Assembly: GCF_023278565.1 (NCBI RefSeq)
Contig: NC_064676.1
Coordinates: forward strand, 682,001-746,000
Reading direction: 5' to 3'
DNA: 64,000 nucleotides
From: Colletotrichum lupini
Lineage: Eukaryota > Ascomycota > Sordariomycetes > Glomerellales > Glomerellaceae
Shown here piece by piece: positions 32,119 through 45,242 of this stretch. The notes below the pieces were generated by a model. That model searched no databases. It saw only the letters and a program-made list of their open reading frames with translations, and was not told the DNA's origin. A program made the position numbers and the translations under genes. How positions within the stretch are numbered: position 1 is the stretch's first letter; each line of letters begins with the position of its first letter.

Positions 32119-33986
32119 ATGGCGACTGTTGTAGAGAAGCGGGGCGGCCAGACCATTTACAAGTCCCCGGATCACATCGATCTCCCCAAAGTCGACCTCC
32201 TCACATTTCTATTCGGTGAGTCTCACAGTCACGCAGACCTTCAACACACACCGACATCCTCCACCGTTCGCCAAACACACGTACTGACAGGATGCAGACT
32301 CACCAAATGAAAGACTGCGCGATGACACAGTCCTCCACGCCGACGCGGCCGATCCATCCAGATCAATCACCAAATCCCGCCTAGTAAAGGCTCTCAAACA
32401 GCTTGGTCACACCCTCCGCCACCAGTACGGCATCAACAAGGGTGACGTGGTGCAGGTCATCTTCACAGGCCACTACATGGCCCCCACCGTCTTCTACGGT
32501 ATCATGGCAGCGGGCGGCACCGTCGCGGCGTCAACGCCGTCCTCAACCCCGCCAGAGGTCGCGCGTCAGATCAACCTCACCGAGAGCAAGATGGTCATCT
32601 GCAGCCCTGACCTCAAGGCGCTCGCCGCTGCTGGTGGATCAGCTGCGGGACTACCCGACGATCGGATTCTCTACATCGGCGACAGCCACGAGTTCCAGCT
32701 CTTCGAGGCTAAGACGGATAAGCGTGTGCCTCTTTCGTCACAGGAGCTCGACTGGGAACGGGTGACGGACCAAATGAGACTCGAAAACACTGTCGGCTGT
32801 TACATCTACAGCAGTGGCACGACTGGTATTCCAAAGGCGGTCAAAATCTCTCATGCAAACATGATTGCGCAGACCATGTTCATTTCGACGCCGACGATAG
32901 AATATTACAAGACGCACCCGAAGATGGAGTACATCACGCTCGCACATTTACCGGCAGCTCACATCTCTGGTCTCCAAGCCTACATCGTCAACCAGACCTT
33001 CATGGGCGGCATCGTCTACTGGATGAAGAAGTTCAACTTTGTGGAATTTCTAGACTACGCGAAAAAGTACAAAATCACATCCTTCTTCAGCGTGCCGCCT
33101 ATCTATCTCATGATTGCGAAATCACCGCTGGTCAAGGATCATCTCGACACCGTGGAATTCGCCCTCACGGGAGCTGCGGCTCTAGGAGGCGAAACCCAAG
33201 CCGAAGCACAGCGAAGAATGGGCAAGGGAAAAGCGATCCTCGGCCAGACGTGGGGTCTCAGCGAAACTACCGGCGGGTTCACGATTCTTCCCCGCCACCT
33301 CACAGATGACACGGGAAGCGTGTCCATGATTGTGGCCAACTGCGAAGCTCGGCTCGTCGATGATGAGGGGAAGGACGTCGAGGTTGGTCAGCCGGGAGAG
33401 ATGTGGTGCCGTGGGCCAATCATCACCAAGGGGTACTACAAGAACGATAAGGCCAATAAGGAGGCATTTGTTGATGGTTGGTTCTGCACTGGCGACCGAT
33501 TGTCGTTCAAGGATGGAAAGTTCTACTTCGTGGATCGGAAAAAGGTTCGTATTTTTTGCTTTCTTGGTACGCGCTACCTCGGATGAAACTATAGCTAACA
33601 AACCTCAGGATCTCATCAAATACAACGGTTTCCAGGTGGCTCCAGCCGAACTTGAAGCATTACTGGTCACGCATCCGAAGATCCAAGATGCGGCCGTCAT
33701 TGGCGTCGAAGGCGAAGGCACCGAGCTTCCAAGGTACGCAACTTCCAACTCCGTTAGCCAGCATAAACCAGTGAACTAACGTCCTTCTAGAGCTTATGTG
33801 GTCGCCGATAAGAAAAAGATTTCTGGAGAAGAAATCCAGAAGTGGGTGGCAGATCAGGTTGCTAGTTACAAGAAACTTCGTGGCGGCGTGATTTTTATCG
33901 ATGCCATCCCAAAGAGTCCCTCTGGAAAGATCTTGCGCAAAGATCTAAGGGCACTTGTAAAGCGCGAGGCTGGCGCGAAGCTCTGA
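32119..33986 (+). CDS. AMP-forming acyl-CoA / 4-coumarate-CoA-ligase-like enzyme, peroxisomal
   Basis: The predicted enzyme is an adenylate-forming ligase joining a carboxylic acid to CoA via an acyl-AMP. Four exons (32119-32215, 32298-33544, 33609-33733, 33791-33986) join in frame to 554 residues, with introns of 82, 64 and 57 bp. Core motifs appear in order: [18 protein letters not shown] (phosphate loop), [32 protein letters not shown] across intron 2, and [14 protein letters not shown] with the catalytic lysine. The C-terminal tripeptide is AKL, a type 1 peroxisomal targeting signal, so it probably acts in peroxisomes on fatty or aromatic acids. It lies between the transporter and the transposon-split gene. 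The substrate is unknown; 4-coumarate-like and medium-chain acyl-CoA ligases cannot be separated here. Confidence 0.92.
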
Positions 33987-34413
33987 TAGAACTGAGGTAG
34001 ACAGCCCATAAAGAATGTGAACAGAGAAAGCTTCACTTCATGAAATACAATGCGTTGTTGATGCCTTGGGACTTAACATTGAGTTTTGTCTGAAGGTCCT
34101 TTCTCCGAAGTCCACGTAAAGTTCAACATCAACTCTAACGTCCGCTACCGTTCTTGGTAGTCCAGGCCGCGATGGTCAGTACCAGAGTCGTCCCTTACGT
34201 CAGGTAGGGCCATTTTGGATCTATCTCCGAAGGGTATTGCTCTAGGTATGCTATGTGAAATTCCCCTTGACACTTCTTCTTGCCATCCGCACCTTCATCC
34301 TTTGACCTGCATCTGTGTTACATCTAATCCATATTGGATCTCTGGGACAACAACATCACTAATTACTTCTGTCGTCATCATAATTTCACATCACCTCTTC
34401 GGAAACCGCAACC
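33987..34413. other. Intergenic upstream of the split gene
   Basis: This 427-bp stretch lies between the ligase stop and the ATG of the transposon-interrupted gene. No gene or repeat is seen. It presumably holds that gene's promoter. Confidence 0.5.
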
Positions 34414-34628
34414 ATGGGACTCTTAGCATCTATCAGAAACCATCGTTCCGGTGCGGGAAAACCGAGGCCTCCTCCTCAAGCATCAACCCATGTGCAGCAG
34501 CCTATGCCATATTCCCCCGCCACAGTTGGCCCAACTACCTATAACGCTCCCACGAATTCGACTCCCATCAAGCAGGAAAACCAACGCCTTCTCCAACTCA
34601 CGCAAAGTATGAAAGAAGAGAGAATGAG

Positions 34629-34633
34629 AGAGC
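34629..34633. repeat. Target-site duplication AGAGC, left side of copia copy 3
   Basis: AGAGC at 34629-34633 is repeated at 41155-41159, flanking both LTR tips. Confidence 0.93.
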
Positions 34634-34838
34634 TGTCGGATTAGAAGTCCAATTCGACCGCGGCATACAGCCGACTGCGCAGGGGCCAATTGGGGGCCCT
34701 ATTTACGATTATCGTAGCCAGCCTAACCTACGGTTAGAACCTCCTTTTTATACCTACTATGCAAATATTTATATAGTTTAATTAATCTCTTCGTTAACTA
34801 CGGTTCAAACTAACTACTTTATAATAAGGATACTAATA
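34634..34838 (+). repeat. Copia LTR (5' LTR of copy 3)
   Basis: This 205-bp LTR starts TGTCGG and ends in a mutated TAACA. The outer ~110 bp keep CA/TG dinucleotides. A short inverted repeat around the tip (ATTAGA..TCCAAT-like, perfect as ATTGGA-CT-TCCAAT in copy 1) could form a small hairpin. A sequence conserved in the three copies directly after the LTR (from 34839) is the expected primer-binding site, but I could not assign its tRNA. Confidence 0.93.
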
Positions 34839-35169
34839 CTAATTAGTAATTAAACTCTACTATTATAGATTAGTAAAGTATCTCGCTATATAAAAGAGAC
34901 GACCTCTTAATACCGCACGGGATAAGAGATTTATACTAATTAACCTTATAGAAGTAGACGAAAAAGGAGGCGATTTTTAAATACCGCACGGAATTAAGTA
35001 ATTATAGCCCTTTATTACTTACGAAAAGTTAACGTTTATTATATTAAACTACGTTAATTAATAGAACCGCTTAAGTAACTAGCCTTTTACTATCGCCCCG
35101 AGTAGCTTTTTTACTAAACGACTTTTCCGCAGCCGGCCCGTAATTAGAAATTAACTAAGGAAGCTATTT

Positions 35170-38100
35170 AGATATTATAGAGAGTACGAGGCTTAGGAAG
35201 CTAGAAGTATACGGGATAGCGGAAATTAGTAACTAGTAAAGATCCCGAGACTAATTATTATATTTTCTTATGGTAATATAAACGTTTACCGCTATTATTA
35301 TTAAAAAGAACTACTAAAACCTACCCTTTTTTATTAAATAAAAAGGAGGATCTTAATAAGTACGATAGCTAGCGATTTAGAAAGGTAGTAGTAATTACTA
35401 AAAATAATAAAAACGAGAGTAGTAATAAGATAGTAAGAGGAAGGGGGAATCTCCTAGACTTTAATAAATTCGTTAAGTAGTAAAAGTACGGATTTATTAC
35501 GACCTACGCACGGATTAAATATATCCCTATTAAGATTAAATACGCTAGCGACCGCTAATATAAGTATAAGCTAGAGCACGACCCTTAGTAAGTTAGGGTA
35601 AAGAAAAAGAGGACAAAACCCGATCTTAAATAGAATCCTAATCCTTTATAAGTAGGTAAATATTAACCCGAACTATTAGGGGACGTGGATATATAGAATT
35701 ACGGATTAGCCTAACGGTAAGTAAATTAACGTAGTATTAATCTATTTAACTAAGGTCTATAAGAAAAAGGGGCTATAGGGGTAACCCCTATTTTACGAGA
35801 TCGTAAACGACCTTAACTATTAGCTAGACGAATAGTTCGCGAGCGTAAGCTTAAGAATTATAAAAGTAGTTAATAGATTTCTCTATAAGCAAGGGGTATT
35901 ACTAGCGCAATTATAATTACGAGAGCTATATAAAATACTAATAGCGATAATTATAAAGGAGGAATTCGTATTATAGAACTAGGCATAGGTCGATAGAGCG
36001 TATAATCGCTTTAACGAATTTAAAAAAAAGGTAAACGACCCAGATTTCCTCCCTGTAATTACGAATAAAAGTCTATCGTCGCAAAAGGATATACTAAAAT
36101 AAAATATAGTACTAAAAGTACGATAATTAATAATTCTGCCTATTTCGATTTATAACTTATTACCGTTACTAATACGAAATTCGGTACCGATCGGCTAATA
36201 AGAAAAGAGGTAGACGACCCGAAGTTACTAATAATACGTAGCGACGCAGGGTTCGTATATAAATATTAAAAATCTAGTAACGAATACGAGGTAATTTATA
36301 AACCTTAAAAAGATCTTCTTAAAAGAGAAATTATACTTTAGGGGGAAGTATAAGGTCTTATAAAAAACCCTAACGATATTTTACGATTACTATAAAAAAG
36401 TCGGAATTAGGGAACACTAATACTATTCGGTAATTAATATCGTACTCGTAAGTAAAGCCTCTAATTACTATTACGAAGTAGTACGTAATTTCGATCGAAA
36501 CGACTTTTTTAATATAATTAACGTAATCCGAAGCCGCTTCGAGACTTACGATAGGAACCTAGAGCTCCTATTTAAGCTACGAGCGATTTCTTTTATATTT
36601 ATAGCTAGGATAATAGAGGGTAAATTATAAGTAGAGATCCTCGAAGAACTTATCGATCGAATTAATAAGCTAGCGAAAACCTAGCTAAATAAGAGGATAA
36701 ACGAGCGGAAAGTCGGATATTTTTATACCGTAGTTTAGCGTATACTAGAGGTAAAGATCACCCTATACTAAGTACCTAAAGACTACGAGACGCTCTATTC
36801 GAGGCTAAGATCTAGCTTTAATATTAAGGCGAGAATATTATACTAAACTTACCTCTAGGTATACGACGGCCCTTATTAATAATATTAAGTCGATCGAACG
36901 TATAATAAAAAAGGAAAAGAGGCTAGATACGGTAATCGCTAGTAAAAAGGCCTAGATTCGTTAAATAAGTAGAGATTTAACTTACGGGTAGGGTAATAAA
37001 AGAAGTAATACTATATTTATAAAAAGGATAGATATTAGTTAAGTAACTACTCTAAGGAAGAGCGTACTAAATCGTACGAATAATATAAAAAGTCGAGGGT
37101 AGTAGATAGTAAAACTAGCCCTCGTCGGTTTAACTAATTCCTTATTATATATAAAGGTAGATCTGGGGGTATAGAACTTCGTAACGGTAGCTAAAGTAGC
37201 GGCCTAAAGTATATACCCCCTATAAGAGATTCGGAAAATAAAGAAGATCTTACCCCCTATACTAACGAATTAGATTATAACGAAATCGAAGATATTAACT
37301 ACTCTTTTTTTGCCCCGTTAGCTTTTAAAGGATATACGAGGCTAAACGAATAGAGGGTAATAGAAGCTCTTAATAAGTAGGCTTTTATATATAAATAGTA
37401 AAGGAAGGTCCCTTAGATAACGGATATAGAAGCGGCCGAAAGGGCGAATCTAATAGGGCCGAAGCTTATTATCTTAATAATTAAAAAGAAGACGCTATCT
37501 CTCTTAATATTTAAAAAAAAGGAACATAGTACCGAGTATATTTAGGGGTAGCTAGAGGGGTCCTTTTTATACTACCCAGATCCCTCGAATACTAAGCTCG
37601 TATAAGTATTTTATATAAGCGAAAAGTACGGCCTAAACGATTTCTATAGGATTATCCTAAATACTAAGGTATTATAATAATTAACTAGAGGAAAAGGGTA
37701 ATTCTAGGCGCTATAGAAGATCGTATTAGTAATACTTAATATATTAATAGCGGGTATTATAAGGATTAGTTTCGGCCTAGGTAAGGAAATCGTCGCCCTA
37801 GGTATAGTAGAAGTAAAGACACACTTCGGAACGATAACTTTCTATATTTTACCTATTAATACCCCATTTCTCTTATATTTAAAAGACATAGATCGACTAG
37901 GTATTATATTTAATAATACGAGGAACAGAATCTTTAGCGATAAGTACTTCGAGATAGTTAAATAACGATGGGGGTATGCGTTTATAAAGCTTACTAACGA
38001 TATAAAGTTAATTAATTACTTAACGAAAAGTAAGCTTAGAAGACTATACTAGAGATTTGGGTACCCGTCGGTTACGAGGCTATATAACCTCTTAAAGTAA

Positions 38101-40930
38101 TTAGGTAATAATAATATTAAAATAGGGGCGCTAGAGTAGTTAACGAAAGTATATTACTAATACTAAATAAATGCGCAGAGCCTACGTAGATTTAAGTTTA
38201 AATTGCGTAATAAGCTTAACTTTAACTAAGAAATAGTCGTCGATATCTTTTACTTAAATAGTCGGCTAGTACTATATATAATCTACGTATCTATATCTTT
38301 CTAAATAGGGTAATTCCTCTAGGATCTATAAGTAAAGATAGTATAAGCAGCCCTATGAAAAAGCTAGATCGATATATACTAAGGACCGCTAGACGGTATT
38401 AGAACCGACGCTAATACTAGCTTTAAATTAGTAAAATTTAGGGATAATACGACGGCTTACGGTATATAGCTAAAAGTCGTACTTATTAAAGCGTACTATA
38501 GTATTAAAAAAGTAGAAAGGGTATACTAGTAGTTAAAAAGGGCGTTTAGAATTATTAAAAAGGAAAATCCGGATTTTACTAACGACGAATACCTCTAGAT
38601 AGTACTTAAATGCTATAACGATACTATGGGGCCTAACGGACTTATATTAACGCTATTAGTATTTAGAGTATATTTAAGAACGACCTTAGCCTCGCTATTA
38701 TTACTAAGCATAAGCTAACGAGCCCGAGTAATTAAAAAAGTAATACGGGCACTATGCGAAGTAAGTATAAAAAAGTAAGTTAATAAGGTAATTACTACGC
38801 GCAATAGGCCTAATATAAGGGATAATCTAAATATACTATTAAATTTAGATATACGAGTATAGCGCGAAATTACCTAATAGTAGGCTAGGCTATATAAGTT
38901 AATTTCTATTAACGAGCGCTCTTATATAGTTACGAGAGATCGCGACTAGCCACTCGAAGTGTTAATTATAATAGTTAGACCGTATTATATAAATCCTAAC
39001 GAGGTAATTTCTAACCTATAAAAAAAAGAAGAGCTAAGGGAAACTATATAACCCGTAGTAGAGGTATAGGAAATTATCCTTAATAAAATCGTCGTAGTAG
39101 TACTAATAGACGACGAGGAAGAGGATATTATTAAAAGGGTACTAATACTACCGGCGAGACGTTATAAAAAACTACGACAGTAAGCCCTAACGCGGTAATT
39201 TATTATTAGCGACGAGGTAGTTAATACCTTTTATATAGTAAAAGAGAAAGCCGATTTCGAGCTAGCGGTTAAACTACGTAAGGAAGGCGTAATTATAATT
39301 ATTAAAAAGCTATATAAGGGATTAGATCTTATCGAAGTAAATACTCTTCGTAATCGAGGGGTTTATTAATTTATCCTATACGACCTAGAAAAATATATAA
39401 ACCTCTATATATTTAAATTACGAATAGTTCGTAAAATTAAAGGGAAAGGAATACCCTAGCCGTACGAGAAGTTTGGATACGTAATTTAGGGGTACGGCGA
39501 TATTAAAAAGGCGACGCTACTTATATAATCGCCTACTATATAGCGCTATAGTTAACGATTAATAATAGTACTAATAGTATCGCTACGGAAGAAGGGATAC
39601 GAGATTTAGAGCCGTAATATTACCTAGACCTATACCTAATTAGCTATAGGGCGTATAAAGAAAATCCTGGCCTATCTACCGAAGGAAATAGCTAGTAAGT
39701 ACTTAGAAAGTACGATTATTAAAGTGCTTAAGCTACTATATAGGCTCGTAGAATCGGGTACCTATTAATAAGCTACTTACTATGATTTTTATATTAATTA
39801 ACTATTAATAGTTACCTCTACGTACGACCTATACTTATTAGTCGCAGAGTACGAAAGCGACTAATTTAGGATCGTCGGAATATAGACCGACGATATATTA
39901 AGCCTATTTAATATTAACTTTATAAAAAAAGAGAATAAGGAGCTTTAGAAAGCGGGCTTTATAACGAAGCTAAAAGAGGTCCTTATAATAAATACCCCCC
40001 TAATATTTAACGGTAGGATTTTTATAATTAAAGGGGAAACCGTTATTTTTTAATAAAAGGGGTAGGGCGAGAAGATTAACCTCGTCGATCCGAACGTAAC
40101 TAACGTTAAGAAGTAGTATAAGGCTAAGCTCGCGCAAGGGGTATATATTATAAGTATTTATTAGCTTAAGGCGACTTTTAACTACGCTAAAGTAGCGTAA
40201 GTTATAGATCTAACTAAATAAAACGTCGAGGTACTTAATAAGTAGCTTAAGTAGTAGTAGATAAATCTCGATCGAGGTCTCGTTTATTACCCAATCGACC
40301 TTATAATTAGTAAGCTCTACGTTTTTATCGATAGGTTATTTACGAATAATAACGACCTTATTTCGTAATTAGGGTATATTATTATCCTAGCTAACGAGAG
40401 TATAGGCGAGAGCGAATTTATTATATATAGTAATATAATTTACCACTCGTTAACTAAAAATAAGTAGGTAACGAGAAGTATATTAGCGTCGGAGGTTTAT
40501 AATATAGTTAATAGCGTTAACCTCTTTTACGCGATTTCAATAACGCTAAAGAAAATTACTAATTAAATTAGCCTTTTATTTATTCTAACGGTCATTTATA
40601 TAGATTTTTACTCGCTATATAAATACCTCGTTAAATTAGGAACGACGAAGGAAAAGAGGCTTATAATCGATATTATAGCCCTTAGGTAATCGTACGAAAG
40701 GCGCGAGATACTCGAGATCCGTTAGATTAATAATAAAAATAACCTCGCAAACGCTTTTATAAAAGCAGTACTAAATAAGGGATTAGAGCAATTTGTAGGT
40801 AGTAAAAAAGTTATTATATAAATAGAGGGATAGGTTATATAAAAAGAGTAGAGAAAAGGGGGAAAAGGAGACGACTTAGTAAACGGGCCCGAGGTCGAAT
40901 TATATTTCTAACCGTAGCGGTTAAATCGAT
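35170..40930 (+). pseudogene. Copia gag-pol remnant (copy 3)
   Basis: Translated pieces in order: gag-like region (about 35900-37150), protease to pre-integrase (about 37740-38060, with ALGIVEVKTHFG, INTPFLLYLKDIDRLGI and a RFGYPSVTRLYNLL segment), integrase (about 38200-38800), reverse transcriptase (about 39240-40100, with LRKEGVIII, KIKGKG and TDDIL) and RNase H (about 40330-40600, with QLGYIIILA and KQVTRSILASEVY). This order is diagnostic of Ty1/copia. Numerous stops, mainly TAG in place of CAG or TGG, make it non-functional. The TDD residues of the reverse-transcriptase catalytic site are still present. Confidence 0.85.
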
Positions 40931-40949
40931 AAAAAAAAAAGAAAGTTAG

Positions 40950-41154
40950 TATTAGATTAAAAGTCTAATTTAACCGCGGTATATAGCTAACTGCGCAGGG
41001 GCTAATTAGGGGCCCTATTTACGATTATTATAGCTAGCCTAACTTACGGTTAGAACCTCTTTTTTATACTTATTACGTAGATATTTATATAGTTTAATTG
41101 ATCTCTTCGTTAACTACGGTTCGAACTAACTACCCTATAATAGGGATACTAATA
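40950..41154 (+). repeat. Copia LTR (3' LTR of copy 3)
   Basis: This 205-bp LTR starts with a mutated TATTAG and ends at 41154 before AGAGC. It is preceded by a polypurine tract at about 40931-40945. It is more RIP-mutated than the left LTR of the same element. Confidence 0.93.
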
Positions 41155-41779
41155 AGAGCAGGCCCTCGTCAACCAGATCGTCGAGGCCGCCTATCGAGAG
41201 AGATATGGTGATCAGTGGCACCTTCATCTTCAAAATCAGCACCTGACACCACTCGAGATCAGACGCAAGCCCGTTGCCTCTAGCCAATCAACCTCTCGGG
41301 ACACCAGCCCCGGCGCCTCGTCCCACTATAGCGGCACTACGATGAACGAGCACGCTGAGGGATCTAAGCTGAACACACCGAGTCCCAGCTCCAGCAGACC
41401 CGGCTCCCAAAGCCCTCACAGAAGCGAACATGAAGGAAGCAGTGGCCAAGCAGACCCTTCTACAACATTTGTCGACGGGAGCAATCACTCGCATGTGGTC
41501 AACGCCGGGAATAATATGCACCCTTATGCTGCAATTTGGCCTGTCAGCTACGATCCTCCGCCATACACTGCCCACCGACCTCTTTCTGTTATCTCGGAGG
41601 AAGGCACAGGCCAGACAGCAGTTCAAACAGCAGCTCGACGTGCACTTCTGCTCGCAGCTCAGAAGCAGGTCGTGCCCGTGGTAGTGAACAAGAATAAGAA
41701 GTTGAAGTATGAACCAGCTCCCCTGAACCATCTTACTCGAGGAACAATGCGAAAGAAGGTTATGGGTACTTCGAAGTAA

Positions 41780-43859
41780 GGGAGGAGAAAAGTCGGTACC
41801 AAAAGTAGAAAGAGTAAAATAGGATATAATGAAGTAGTATTCATAAATAGCGAATTTTACATGTGTCTTTCTGGAAGAGGCTTATACAACATCATGTACC
41901 TGCAATATGATGTCTTCAAAACCATCAAACCTGTGGCGAGTAAAATTACCGGTCCCATAGCACCATTGATTAACAATGATTAAGCAGGAGATATGCCTAG
42001 CATGGACTCCTCATGATAAACTAGAAGATAGTGTGTCGACGGCATTCATCTCTCCACCACGAGGATCCAAACATTGAGGATCAAGATTAGACGCAACATG
42101 GCCAATCACTTGATAAGCTTGCTATGAATTTTGACTCGAAAGAATCCCTCAAAAACAATTGAAGCGCGATGAAGCGTGAAGGGCTGATTCGCATTGGACA
42201 AAGTTCCGCCTCAACAAGTGAGAATCAGGGCCTATCTCAACTTGGAGCTCTCGCCGAACTACTCGTATTGCTGACCAGGCACTTATGATATTGATCCTTC
42301 AAGAAGCTCCTGCAGCATTTTGCCAAGTCAGGTGGATTTTTTCGAAGGCCCAGCCGGCCTTCCAGCTGTTCCAGCCTGCACGAAATCGTACAGCCTACAG
42401 CCGGGCCTTGCTTTAGTCGAACTATTCTCCAACGAGAGTGCACATCGTGGTCTGGACTCAAGATATGAGGTCATTGCATCATACTTTGTGAGACAGTGAT
42501 CACATTTATCGACTTTGTCACATTTCTAGGCAGGCCGAGGCTGACGAAGTGATTTTCTTGTCCACCACCTTGCAGCTGGGTCTCGCTAGTTAGGCGATTC
42601 CGTGAGGAGCCGAGACAAGACGATCGTCTGTCTCCCCCCACCTTCCTATTCCACTTGGTGTTAGTTCATCCCATCTTGCCCATGACCCAAATATTAGGAT
42701 TTGATGCAATGTGACCATCCACTCGTCTTCCAGACCACCGGAGCATCATCGGCAACCCGCCGTCATGGGTGGATGGAGCGAGGAATGACACGATTCATCA
42801 GCTCTGATGCTTCAGGACGTGATTCTACCAATAGATAAGATAGACCATTGCTGACCGGCATATCAGGCGGGGTCAGGATGTAGTCAGATAGAGTTCGGGG
42901 TGCCTGCACTGACGTGAGATAAAGTAGACCAGTCGGCAAAACGCGTGTTACTCCGGCAGCGGGGCGGGACAGCCCGTCAAGGGAGCGGCTGCGGGCTTCT
43001 AGTCCGAGAAGCAGGGGCTTCGGTCCTTAGATGGAGAGGATTGCCGCTGTAGGCGCGTGGATGATTCCTCATCGAACTCGGTCATGCAGCTCCTGCCATC
43101 GCTGCAGTTTACCGCCATCGACCGCGGAGTTCTAGGATGTCTCACTTCTCGCCCTGATTAAGGTTGTGACGATAATCAAGTGCGGACTTTTTCTCGGCCG
43201 ATGGCAATATCAAGGGAGTAAAGGTGAAGGCTGGCTTCCCTAGAACCTGGTATTATCATATGGAAACTCCGCGCCGATCTAGGCAAGGGAGAATGCCAGC
43301 TTTGCATTCGCATGCCAACGCCACACCCGTCAGCGTAAATCCAGCCTCATAGACCCTTCAGGCTCGGACTTGGCAATGAGAGAACTGCTCGAAATGGTCT
43401 GGAGGGGTGTGCTATATGTTTCGCAGCGGGATGTTACGATTGGTGGTTGGAAGGGACCACTTCTTCTTGGCTGCGCGGAGCCTTGAGTGATTTCCAATTT
43501 CCATCCCTTGAGAAAGTGCGCAACCCACCTTCATGACCCTGCCAGTTCGCGAGAGCGTCATTCATCTCCTCGGATACCCTCACCTTCCTTCAAGCAGGTC
43601 ATCGGCCAGTAATATGCAGGGGACATGCGAGATGCAATGGACTTGCGTTGCAGGATTCAGGCAACGTTGCGTTCTCATCATCGAGAAACTGATCATGACT
43701 TGCCCAGGCTATGAGGCCTGGCTAGACCTCACGAAGTGAAGTAGATGTTATGTTTGAAGACTATGAGTAAGTCGGTGTTACTCACTGGAAAATAGGATGG
43801 AAGACAAACTCAAGCTATCCAGACCAAACCCCCTATTCTCGTAGATCATTCAAATCACA
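41780..43859. other. Intergenic, no gene recognised
   Basis: This is 2.1 kb of ordinary, unmutated composition upstream of the GH16 gene. Short frames such as minus 42237-42461 and plus 43533-43739 lack recognisable domains or splice structure. Confidence 0.5.
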
Positions 43860-44684
43860 ATGCACTTCTCATTTATCGCATCTGCCCTCGTGGCAATCAC
43901 CCCAGTCCTTGCTTTGACTCGGTCTCCTGCGCCGACTGTTACAAATGGCCAATACGTTGTGGACGGCTACGCATATGCCAAGCGCCAGATTTTCAACTTT
44001 GCCAGCGGCACTACCCTTCCCAGTGGCCTCTACAAGAGCACATGGAACATTTCTGACCCGCCGACCCATCGCTTCGACGCAGCCAATGTCGTTGTCGGCA
44101 GTGGGTATATGAATCTTAAGGTTCCTGGCGGCCAGACAGCCATGCCTTACAGCGCAGCCGAGGTCTCCACGACCTTCAACGTCAAGTACGCCTCAGTTCG
44201 TACTGTCGCTATCTTCAGTGAGCCTGCTGGAGTCTGCAACGGTAAGTCACGTATTCGCACCCCAGAATCTGCCACTCGGTACTAACAATAGACTACAGGG
44301 GCTTTCTTCTATCAGAGTGACAGCCAAGAGACTGACATCGAGTGGCTTTCTGATCCGGCTTCCCTTAGCAACCAAGGAACTCGCAAACTCTGGCTCACGA
44401 ACCAGGATGCTGATGGAGATGGTATCAAGACATACAACGCCATCTCACCCCCTGCCAGCCCAACTACCACCGAGCACGAGTACCGTCTCGACTGGACTCC
44501 CGGCCGCGTTACCTGGTACGTTGATGGCGTCCAGGTGTGGACTACGACTGGTGATGTGCCCTCTGCCAGTGGTCCTTGGGTTTTTAACAACTGGTCCAAC
44601 GGCGACAAGGGATGGAGTGCCGGACCCCCTGCCACCCAGGCCGACTTCAAGATTAAGGATATTTACATGTACTACAACCAGTAA
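43860..44684 (+). CDS. Secreted GH16-family glycoside hydrolase
   Basis: The predicted enzyme is a secreted beta-glucanase-like hydrolase of GH16 with a concanavalin-A-like fold. Exons 43860-44241 and 44299-44684 join across a 57-bp intron to 255 residues. Residues 1-18 form a signal peptide. The GH16 catalytic motif reads ETDIEW: nucleophile E138, D140, acid/base E142. Downstream HEYRLDWTPGRVTWYVDG and WSNGDKGWSAGPP segments are typical of the family. No transmembrane or GPI tail is seen, so it is probably released. Exact substrate (beta-1,3/1,4-glucan, chitin-glucan or another polymer) is not decided by sequence. It converges with the LysM gene 558 bp downstream. Confidence 0.92.
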
Positions 44685-45242
44685 ACTGTGGAGGGCTTGT
44701 ACACGTTGAAAGCTTGTGCCATTGAATGTGGTCATTACCGTCAAAATCTGTCTAACATGGCCCAAACAATGGTCACATCTGATGTCTCAAGGCCTTACGG
44801 AATCAGTTATGTACGCAGCGATGTTTCAAATCAATTTATCAATTCGATCATGCACGGTGCTATATATCTTGCAATTGAACGAAAGTCGTTCATATAATGA
44901 TATCGGGAGAGGGAGAGTTGAGCTAGCTAGTTTCATGCCAAGTACTTTGGTTTCCATGACAGGTGGAGGAAGCCGCAAAAATCATCCTCGCGCCTATTTA
45001 TCAGTAGCGCTGGCTACGTACAAGTAACTACTATAACATCAAGACTGCTCACGTTATTGGTGACTCAGAGTACACACGTCGGAGGTGTTAAATAGATGGC
45101 AGCAAGTGAATGATTGTATCCAGCTCAATTTTAGTGCAGTGGGCTACGATCTATATCACTCTACAAGTTCGGCCCAGACAATCTTGTCATCCAATGTTCC
45201 TATTGCGAGACAAATTCACCAGATCCATAGCGTAGGAGCTAT
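44685..45242. other. Intergenic between convergent GH16 and LysM genes
   Basis: This 558-bp stretch carries the 3' regions of two convergent genes. No gene or repeat is recognised. Confidence 0.55.

Larger units (their letters stand above)
34634..41154 (+). mobile_element. Complete Ty1/copia LTR retrotransposon, copy 3
   Basis: This 6,521-bp element is on the plus strand, with LTRs at 34634-34838 and 40950-41154 and an AGAGC duplication. It is an inverted copy of copy 2 of identical length, and both lack the 330 bp found in copy 1. The interior is RIP-mutated, with no intact frame longer than a few dozen codons. It interrupts the coding sequence of an unknown gene. Confidence 0.95.
34414..41779 (+). 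pseudogene. Unknown-function gene split by copia copy 3
   Basis: The left part (34414-34633) encodes 73 residues plus one base; the right part resumes at 41160. Removing the 6,521-bp element and one AGAGC duplication joins the two in one frame, giving a predicted 279-residue protein ending in TAA at 41779. The protein is Pro/Ser/Gln-rich and mostly disordered, with a charged helical stretch spanning the insertion point and a basic C-terminus. I recognise no domain. As the sequence stands, translation from the native ATG reads three LTR residues and stops, giving 76 residues. An internal ATG at 41342 would allow a 145-residue C-terminal fragment. Intact sequence on both sides suggests the insertion is fairly recent or the gene is still partly constrained. 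Confidence 0.85.

Noticed and set aside
41288..41731. 147-codon minus-strand frame
   Set aside because: Antisense to the right half of the split gene, whose frame is continuous with the left half.
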